9,332 bases of DNA. Origin: Limnohabitans sp. Rim8. GTDB taxonomy: Bacteria; Pseudomonadota; Gammaproteobacteria; Burkholderiales; Burkholderiaceae_C. Made by a program: the position numbers and the translations under genes. Positions 1 to 5,312 of the stretch are shown here, one piece after another. Within the stretch, counting starts at the first letter, position 1, and every line of letters starts with the position of its first letter. The notes under the pieces are model-generated. The model saw only the letters and a list, made by a program, of their open reading frames with translations, was not told the DNA's origin and did no database searches. Where the stretch lies: contig CAMDXR010000103.1 of NCBI GenBank assembly GCA_945877725.1, positions 1 through 9,332 of the forward strand, given 5' to 3'.

Positions 1-120
1 CTGCCCCTGCTTTTTTTCCCTGTAGGGCTTCTACCCCGTGGGAGGCTTTTCCATGTGGGAGGCTGCCCCTGCGGCCGAATGTGCTTCTCCCCTGTGGGAG
101 GCTGCCCCTGCGGCCGAATG
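1..120 (+). repeat. REP-like elements, left-hand (inverted) subfamily
   Basis: Two 27-bp copies that match exactly lie at 55-81 and 94-120, 39 bp apart. Each reads GTGGGA, then stem GGCTGC, loop CCCT, stem GCGGCC, then GAATG. The stem pairs fully with one G-T wobble. Partial copies flank them: CTGCCCCTGC at 1-10 and GTGGGAGGCTTTTCCAT from 38. Read on the opposite strand, the flanks and loop equal those of the array at 140-397, so the two groups face each other. No gene is supported here; the short open frames across these repeats are repeat-derived. The function is unknown. REP elements of this type commonly sit at 3' ends of transcription units in gamma- and betaproteobacteria. Confidence 0.75.
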
Positions 121-139
121 GGTGTGTAGCTATGGCGAG

Positions 140-397
140 CATTCGCGAGCAGGGGCTCGCTCCCACTTGGGGCAGCCTTTGCTGAGCTTGAGCGACCATT
201 CGCGAGCAGGGGCTCGCTCCCACTTAGAAACAGCCTTTGCTGAGCTTGAGCAAGCATTCGCGAGCAGGGGCTCGCTCCCTCTTGGAAATAGCCTTTGCTG
301 AGCTTGAGCAAGCATTCGCGAGCGGGGGCTCGCTCCCACTTGGGGGCAGCCTTTGCTGAGCTTCAGCAAGCATTCGCGAGCAGGGGCTCGCTCCCAC
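140..397 (+). repeat. Tandem ~58-bp repeat array carrying REP-like hairpins (5 copies)
   Basis: Five copies of a 27-bp core begin at 140, 197, 255, 313 and 371, with periods of 57, 58, 58 and 58. Each core holds CATTC, stem GCGAGC, loop AGGG (GGGG in copy 4), stem GCTCGC and TCCCAC (TCCCTC in copy 3), giving a perfect 6-bp hairpin. The four 30-31 bp linkers (167-196, 224-254, 282-312, 340-370) are also conserved, with a common GCCTTTGCTGAGCTT segment, so the whole 58-bp unit was duplicated and not only the hairpin. The array lies 3' of the efflux operon, where it could act in transcript 3'-end stability or termination; that role is inferred from position only. Confidence 0.85.
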
Positions 398-405
398 GAA
401 GATGT

Positions 406-425
406 GTTGAAGTTAGGGCTTCAAC
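406..425 (-). terminator. Possible hairpin downstream of the efflux operon
   Basis: A perfect 7-bp inverted repeat, GTTGAAG and CTTCAAC, is separated by a 6-base loop and lies 45 bp beyond the stop codon of the RND transporter. It has no T-run on either strand and the stem is only moderately GC-rich, so it is a weak candidate for an intrinsic terminator. The REP-like hairpins immediately beyond could serve the same end. Confidence 0.25.
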
Positions 426-470
426 CTCTTACCCCGCTTAACCCACTTCACTTCACCCACTGACCCCACA

Positions 471-3400
471 TCATTTCAACCGCATCACCCGCCGGAACAG
501 TTTGGCGCTCCACTGGCCCAGGTCGTCTAGGTAGGTGAACACCACGGGGATGACCAGCAGGCTGAGGACGGTGCTGGTGAGCAGGCCGCCGATCACGGCG
601 ATGGCCATGGGGGCGCGGAAGCTGGTGTCGGCTGCGCCCCAGCCTACGGCGATGGGCAGCATGCCTGCGCCCATGGCGATGGTGGTCATGACGATGGGGC
701 GTGCGCGTTTGTGGCAGGCGTCCAACAGGGCGTCCCAGCGGCTCATGGGGGGCACAGCGGGGTGGCCGTTTTCGGCGGGTTTGCCGCGTCGCGCCTCTAT
801 GGCGTATTCGACCAGCAAAATTGAGTTTTTGGTGGCAATACCCATCAGCATGATCAAGCCGATGAGCGAGGGCATGGAGAAGCTTTTTTGTGCAATCAGC
901 AAGCCCACAAAAGCACCGCCCAATGACAGAGGCAGCGCTGCCAAGATGGTCACGGGGTGCAAAAACCCTTTAAACAGCAACACCAGCACGATGTAAATGC
1001 ACAGCACGCCAACCATCATGGCTAGGCCAAAGCTGGCAAACAGCTCGCCCATGACTTCGGCATCGCCGACTTCAATGACCTTGACCCCCGGTGGCAAGCT
1101 TTGCAGGGCGGGCAGTTTTTGCACGGCTTGGGTCATGTCGCCCAGCGCCACGCCGGACAATTCGATCTCGAAGTTGATGTTGCGCTGGCGGTCGTAGCGG
1201 TCGATCACGGCGGGGCCGCCCGCCACTTCAATGTTGGCCACCTGGCCGAGCATGACCGGGCCGTTTTTGCCGGGCACCATCAGGCGTTCCAGTGTGGCGA
1301 GGTCTTTGCGGGCCGCGTCTTCGAGTTTGACAACGATGGGCACTTGGCGCTGCGACAAGTTGAGCTTGGGCAGGGCCGCGTCGTAGTCGCCTTGGGTGGC
1401 CACGCGCAAGGTGTCGCTGATGGCGGCACTGGTCACGCCCAAATCGGCGGCTTTGGCAAAGTCGGGGCGCACCGCAATTTCGGGGCGCACCAAGCTGGCG
1501 GTGGACGCGATGGAGCCCAAGCCTTGAATGGTGCGCAAGTCTTTTTCGACCGCTAAGGCGGCCGTTTGCAGGGCCTGCGGGTCTTCGCCGGTCAGTACCA
1601 AAATGTATTTTTCGCCCGATCCGCCCAAGCCCACCTTGCTGCGCACGCCCGGCAGGGCTTGCAGAGCGGTGCGAATGTCGTTTTCTATCACTTGCTTGCG
1701 AGCGCGTTGGCCGCGTTCGGTGAGCTGAATGGTCAAAGTGGCTTTGCGCACTTCGGCTGCGGCACTGCCCGCAAACGGATCGCTGCCCGCACTGCCGCCA
1801 CCCATGGTGGTGTAAATGCTCTTAACGTCCGGGACCTGCATGAGCAGGGTGCGCGCCTGCTCGGCACTGGCCTGGGTTTGCGCCAGTGTGGCACCGGGGG
1901 GCAGCTCTACGTACACCTGGGTTTGCGAGTTGTCATCTGGTGGAATGAAGCCCTGCGGCAACAAGGGCACCAACATGATGGAGCCAAAGAAAAACAAAGT
2001 GGCCAACACCATGGTGACCATGCGGTGCTTCATGCACCAAGTGGCCCAAACCATGTAGCGCTTCATCCAGCCCGGTTCGTGTTCGGCGGTCACGATGGGC
2101 TTGAGAATGTAGGCCGCCATCATGGGCGTGAGCACCCGCGCCACCACCAAAGAGGCAAACACGGCCAGCGATGCCGTCCAGCCAAATTGTTTGAAGAACT
2201 TGCCCGGGATGCCGCTCATGAAGGCGGTGGGTAAAAACACCGCAATCAAGGTGAAGGTGGTGGCGATCACGGCCAAACCGATTTCGTCGGCCGCCTCCAT
2301 GGCCGCTTGGTAGGGCGTTTTGCCCATGCGCAAATGGCGCACGATGTTTTCTACCTCCACAATCGCGTCGTCCACCAGCACGCCAATCACCAGCGAGAGC
2401 GCCAACAAGGTCACCACGTTGATGGAAAAGCCCAAATAAGCCATGCCGATGAACGCGGGAATGACCGACAAGGGCAGGGCCACGGCGGTGACAAAGGTGG
2501 CCCGCCAATCGCGCAAAAACAGCCAAACCACCAAAACCGCCAAAATAGCGCCCTCGTACAAGAGCACCAAAGAGCCTTCGTAGTCTTCTTGCGCCGGGGT
2601 CACAAAGTCGAAGGATTCGGTCAGCTCGATGTCGGGGTTTTGCAGCCTGAAATCGGCCAGCGCCTGGCGCACCAAGCGGCCCACGGCCACCTCGCTCTCG
2701 CCTCGGCTGCGCACCACCTCAAAGCCCACCACCGGGGTGCCGTTCAGGCTGGCCGCAGAGCGGGGTTCAGCCAAACCGTCGGACACGGTGGCCACTTGGT
2801 CCAGCCGCACACGCGCCCCACGGGAAGTGGCCAGCTCAATCTGCCCGACCTCTTGCGCGGTTTTGACGGTGGCCAAGGTGCGTACGGGTTGTTCGCCCAG
2901 CCCCAAGTCCATGCGCCCGCCCGAGCCTTCTTGTTGCACTTGGCGCAGTTGGCGCGACACCTCGGCGGCCGTGATGCCCATCGACTGCAGGCGGTTCACA
3001 TCGAGTGCAATGCGCACCTCACGCGTGACACCGCCCACGCGGTTCACCGCCCCCACGCCACGCAGCGACAACAGTTTGCGGGTGATCTCGTTGTCGACCA
3101 ACCAAGACAGTGCTTCGTCGTCCATGCGCGCCGAGCGCACGGTGTAGGCCAGCACGGGTGCGCCCGCCAGGTTGAGCTTTTGCACAATCGGGTCGCGCAA
3201 CTCACTGGGCAAATCGGCCCGCACGCCTTGAATGGCCGAACGCACATCGTCCACGGCTTCTTGCGCTGGTTTTTCGAGCCTGAACTCGGCGGTGATGGAC
3301 ACCGATCCGTCTTGCACTTTGGTGGTGATGTGCTTGAGGCCTTGCAGCGGGGCGAGGGCGTTTTCGAGCTTGCGGGCCACATCGGTCTCAAGTTGCGCGG

Positions 3401-3569
3401 GCGCAGTGCCCGGCAAACTCGCGCTGACCGTGATGGTGGGCAGGTCCAGGTCGGGAAAGCTTTGTACCTTCATCGAACCAAAGGCGATCATGCCCGCCAC
3501 CGACAACAGCACAAACAGCATGACGGCCGGAATCGGGTTGCGAATCGACCAAGAGGAAACGTTGATCAT
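471..3569 (-). CDS. RND efflux transporter, inner-membrane permease subunit (HAE1/AcrB-like)
   Basis: Proton-driven inner-membrane pump of a tripartite exporter, 1032 residues, close to the ~1030-1050 usual for AcrB-type proteins. It shows the duplicated RND layout: TM1 at about 11-30, a large periplasmic loop, TM2-TM6 at about 339-488, TM7 at about 518-537, a second periplasmic loop, and TM8-TM12 at about 846-1012. The TM4 motif GVLVDDAIVEVENI carries the adjacent aspartates (D400, D401) and TM10 has GIATKNSILLVEYA with K914; these match the AcrB D407/D408/K940 proton relay. An arginine before TM11 (RARPIV, R957) is also kept, so the pump looks intact and active. The loop between TM10 and TM11 (about 924-954) is roughly ten residues longer than in AcrB and includes GHPAVPP. 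The ATG at 3569 has an AAGG Shine-Dalgarno seven bases upstream. It starts 12 bp after the adaptor stop, so the two are co-transcribed. The substrate cannot be told from sequence; drugs, solvents or other amphiphiles are typical for HAE1. The SINVVTLLALSL and FRAPMAIAVIGG segments argue for HAE1 over heavy-metal (HME/CusA) RND pumps. Confidence 0.95.
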   Translation of the reverse strand: MINVSSWSIRNPIPAVMLFVLLSVAGMIAFGSMKVQSFPDLDLPTITVSASLPGTAPAQLETDVARKLENALAPLQGLKHITTKVQDGSVSITAEFRLEKPAQEAVDDVRSAIQGVRADLPSELRDPIVQKLNLAGAPVLAYTVRSARMDDEALSWLVDNEITRKLLSLRGVGAVNRVGGVTREVRIALDVNRLQSMGITAAEVSRQLRQVQQEGSGGRMDLGLGEQPVRTLATVKTAQEVGQIELATSRGARVRLDQVATVSDGLAEPRSAASLNGTPVVGFEVVRSRGESEVAVGRLVRQALADFRLQNPDIELTESFDFVTPAQEDYEGSLVLLYEGAILAVLVVWLFLRDWRATFVTAVALPLSVIPAFIGMAYLGFSINVVTLLALSLVIGVLVDDAIVEVENIVRHLRMGKTPYQAAMEAADEIGLAVIATTFTLIAVFLPTAFMSGIPGKFFKQFGWTASLAVFASLVVARVLTPMMAAYILKPIVTAEHEPGWMKRYMVWATWCMKHRMVTMVLATLFFFGSIMLVPLLPQGFIPPDDNSQTQVYVELPPGATLAQTQASAEQARTLLMQVPDVKSIYTTMGGGSAGSDPFAGSAAAEVRKATLTIQLTERGQRARKQVIENDIRTALQALPGVRSKVGLGGSGEKYILVLTGEDPQALQTAALAVEKDLRTIQGLGSIASTASLVRPEIAVRPDFAKAADLGVTSAAISDTLRVATQGDYDAALPKLNLSQRQVPIVVKLEDAARKDLATLERLMVPGKNGPVMLGQVANIEVAGGPAVIDRYDRQRNINFEIELSGVALGDMTQAVQKLPALQSLPPGVKVIEVGDAEVMGELFASFGLAMMVGVLCIYIVLVLLFKGFLHPVTILAALPLSLGGAFVGLLIAQKSFSMPSLIGLIMLMGIATKNSILLVEYAIEARRGKPAENGHPAVPPMSRWDALLDACHKRARPIVMTTIAMGAGMLPIAVGWGAADTSFRAPMAIAVIGGLLTSTVLSLLVIPVVFTYLDDLGQWSAKLFRRVMRLK

Positions 3570-3581
3570 GACCGGGCCTTG

Positions 3582-4775
3582 TTATTTGGAGGCCGCAGCA
3601 GGGCTCGCATCGACCACGCGCACGGTGTCGCCATGGTTCAAAAAGGCGCCGCCGCTGGCCACCAAACGCGCATCGGGCTTGAGGCCGCTGAGCACCTCGA
3701 AGCGGTCACCACTCAAACGCCCGGTTTGCACCTTCAGTTGGCTGACTTTGTTGTCAGCGCCCACGCTGTACACATAGCTGAAGCCATCGCGCACCACCAC
3801 AGCAGTTTGTGGCACCGTCAGGGCCTGGCTTTGGCCCAGAATGATCTCGCCTTTGGCAAACATGCCGGCCTTGGCCGTGCCGATTTGGGCCGGTAAATCG
3901 ACATACACCAGCGCATTGCGGGTTTGTGCATCGACCGACGGTGCCACCATGCGCACCTTGCCTTGCAACACTTGGCCACTGGCCGCCGTGACCTGCACCG
4001 GCGCACCCACTTGAACCCGGCCCAGCTCGGCAGAGGTGACCTCGGCCCGCCACTCGAGGCGGCCTTGCCGGATCAGCCTGAACAACTCGGTACCCGCACC
4101 CACCACACTGCCCACAGTGGCCTGGCGTGACGAGATCACCCCGGCATCGGGCGCGCGAACCTGGGTTTGCGCCATGCGCACGTTTTGCAACTGCACCAAA
4201 GCACGCGCCGACTGCACCCGCGCCACGGCCGAAGCCTCGGCCGCCAATGTCTGGCTCAGTTGGGCGTTGCTAAAAAAACCCTGCTGCTGCAAGCTGCGCG
4301 CCCGCTCGGCCTGGGCCTTGGCCTCTTGGGCATTGGCCGTGGCCTCGGCCAAAGTGGCCTCGGCCTGCGCCATTTCGGCACGCAAACTGTCAGCCTGCAA
4401 AGTGGCCAGCACGTCACCACGCTGCACGCGGTCGCCCACATTCACGCGCACCTCGGTGATCTTCAGGCCATTGGCCTCGGCACCAATCAGGGCCTCTTGC
4501 CAAGCGGCCAAGCTGCCGTTGGCCGACAAACGCTGCGCCATATTCTGGCTTTGGGGGGTGGTGAGGGTGACCGTTAAGCTGGGTTTGGACGCAGCAGGCT
4601 GGGATGTTGCAGGCTTGCCTGGTGCGGGGGAGGCTGCGGCGGGGGAGGCTGCGGCGGGGCTGGCTGATAGGGGGGCAGTGCCCTTGTCGTTGTCTGCGGC
4701 CCAAACAGCCGCGCTCTGCAAGGCCAAGCAGCACAGGCTGACAGCCATTAATCCCAATTTATCCATTTTTTTCAT
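3582..4775 (-). CDS. RND efflux periplasmic adaptor (membrane fusion protein, HlyD/AcrA family)
   Basis: Bridges the inner-membrane pump to an outer-membrane channel. From the start chosen here it is 397 residues, usual for the family. Residues 1-26 form a signal peptide (MKKMDK, hydrophobic core, AVWA|AD); there is no lipobox, because the cysteines are preceded by SL, so it is probably not lipid-anchored. Residues about 33-66 are a low-complexity Ala/Ser/Pro/Lys linker. Then come the first half of the lipoyl-like barrel-sandwich domain (EVRVNVGDRVQRGDVLA), an alpha-hairpin coiled coil rich in Ala/Glu/Gln (about 118-200), the second lipoyl half (QVRAPDAGVISSRQATVG), a beta-barrel and a membrane-proximal domain near the C-terminus. 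The start at 4775 is preferred over an in-frame ATG at 4814: it has AGGG nine bases upstream and places the signal peptide at the N-terminus, whereas the longer form has no Shine-Dalgarno and adds 13 unhelpful residues. An ATG at 4766 is a third option, without a ribosome site. It is the first gene of the pair and ends 12 bp before the pump gene. Confidence 0.93.
   Translation of the reverse strand: MKKMDKLGLMAVSLCCLALQSAAVWAADNDKGTAPLSASPAAASPAAASPAPGKPATSQPAASKPSLTVTLTTPQSQNMAQRLSANGSLAAWQEALIGAEANGLKITEVRVNVGDRVQRGDVLATLQADSLRAEMAQAEATLAEATANAQEAKAQAERARSLQQQGFFSNAQLSQTLAAEASAVARVQSARALVQLQNVRMAQTQVRAPDAGVISSRQATVGSVVGAGTELFRLIRQGRLEWRAEVTSAELGRVQVGAPVQVTAASGQVLQGKVRMVAPSVDAQTRNALVYVDLPAQIGTAKAGMFAKGEIILGQSQALTVPQTAVVVRDGFSYVYSVGADNKVSQLKVQTGRLSGDRFEVLSGLKPDARLVASGGAFLNHGDTVRVVDASPAAASK
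4624..4659 (-). repeat. 15-bp direct repeat inside the adaptor gene
   Basis: The plus strand shows two exact copies of GCGGGGGAGGCTGCG (4624-4638, 4639-4653) followed by a partial third. It encodes the SPAAA repeats of the flexible linker just after the signal peptide. Fifteen bases is a multiple of three, so slippage would lengthen or shorten the linker without breaking the frame. Confidence 0.8.
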
Positions 4776-4895
4776 TTCACAACACCCTATAACGCGCCTA
4801 AACAACGAGGGCATAGTTTAGCGGGGCTGGGGTAAACACTGAGGGGGTGGGTGGATTGCGATTTGACTTACACGGCACGCTTTCCAGCGGGTCTT

Positions 4896-4924
4896 ATTTT
4901 TATCCGCCAATCAGAATTGGTCAC
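4896..4924 (-). promoter_or_regulatory. Candidate sigma70-type promoter with internal palindrome for the efflux operon
   Basis: Read on the minus strand, GTGACC (4919-4924) is followed after 17 bases by AAAAAT (4896-4901), each a 4/6 match to TTGACA and TATAAT. Between them lies the perfect inverted repeat CCAAT-CAGA-ATTGG (4907-4920), where repressors or MerR-type activators of efflux operons often bind. It would give a leader of about 110 bases. Both boxes are weak and no regulator gene is visible nearby, so this is tentative. Confidence 0.25.
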
Positions 4925-5088
4925 TTAACAATTGAATCGACCCACATTTTGCCGGTCCAATCGTCTGGATGAGTGCTGAGTGAGATGAGCTTGGAATGCT
5001 TGTACATCGTCAAATTACAATGCCGTCCTAGTCAGCGCTTGTGATGAACACAATTTTTGTGTCGCTCAATAGAGAAAGCCATTCTTCT

Positions 5089-5114
5089 CACAAGCAAAAA
5101 TTAATCTGCTTGTG
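5089..5114 (+). terminator. Possible hairpin terminator after the adhesin 3' fragment
   Basis: A perfect 8-bp stem, CACAAGCA and TGCTTGTG, with a 10-base AT-rich loop, lies just beyond the stop codon of the minus-strand fragment. A run of five T follows it only on the plus strand (5117-5121), where no gene needs terminating. For the minus-strand transcript it lacks a U-tract. It may be a weak or bidirectional terminator. Confidence 0.3.
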
Positions 5115-5126
5115 GATTTTTCGCAA

Positions 5127-5312
5127 TCAAACACCAAAAATGCTGTTGACGTTGCTCGAGCTGTACGCGATACCAGTCAGAATCAAGGTGTAATTGGTTG
5201 TGCCAGCTCCGCTTCCATCTAAATCAATAACCAATTGGGTGTTGGATCCTGATGCCGACCCGGTAACGTAACTACTGAGGTTAGCTGTTGTGATGACTTG
5301 ACCATTTACGGC
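5127..5312 (-). pseudogene. Orphan C-terminal fragment of a type I-secreted repeat protein
   Basis: The minus strand encodes about 60 residues ending in a TGA stop at 5127. They include VAVNGQVITTANLSSYV, GSNTQLVIDLDGSGAG, NYTLILTGI and the end SSSNVNSIFGV. The pattern S-G-S-x-T-x-L-x-I-D-x-D-G-x-G followed by a Y-T-L-x-L-x-G-I strand resembles the C-terminal secretion region of large type I-secreted VCBS/RTX adhesins. There is no start codon or upstream domain of its own. The frame stays open to 5501, but from about 5313 it only runs antisense to the Ig-like domain of the plus-strand gene and becomes His/Arg/Gly-rich, so that part is a shadow. This is therefore a truncated 3' end, abutting the oppositely oriented giant gene. 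It may be a true remnant, part of an inversion, or a product of a chimeric assembly join. Confidence 0.6.

Larger units (their letters stand above)
4776..5126. other. Intergenic region between the efflux operon and the adhesin fragments
   Basis: About 350 bp with no convincing gene on either strand. It is visibly more AT-rich than the flanking coding DNA from about 4890 to 5125. It contains the candidate promoter described separately, a short palindrome ACACAA-TTT-TTGTGT at 5048-5062, and a hairpin at 5089-5114. It should hold the promoter of the efflux operon and the 3' untranslated region of the minus-strand fragment. Confidence 0.6.

Noticed and set aside
38..369. Open frames on both strands across the left repeat region
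   Set aside because: They translate the REP-like repeats into low-complexity repeated peptides (LFPRGSEP-like, AGARSHL-like) with no ribosome sites.
140..397. CRISPR array
   Set aside because: The period and repeat length (27 bp plus 30-31 bp) look CRISPR-like, but the intervening segments are nearly identical to each other and not unique spacers, and no cas genes are present.
2307..3896. A 529-codon plus-strand open frame
   Set aside because: It lies antisense to the RND transporter and adaptor, crosses the gap between the two real genes, and encodes a His/Arg/Gln-rich sequence typical of a GC-rich shadow frame.
5048..5062. ACACAA-TTT-TTGTGT palindrome as an operator or terminator
   Set aside because: The 6-bp AT-rich stem has no U-tract beyond it and no promoter boxes around it could be supported.
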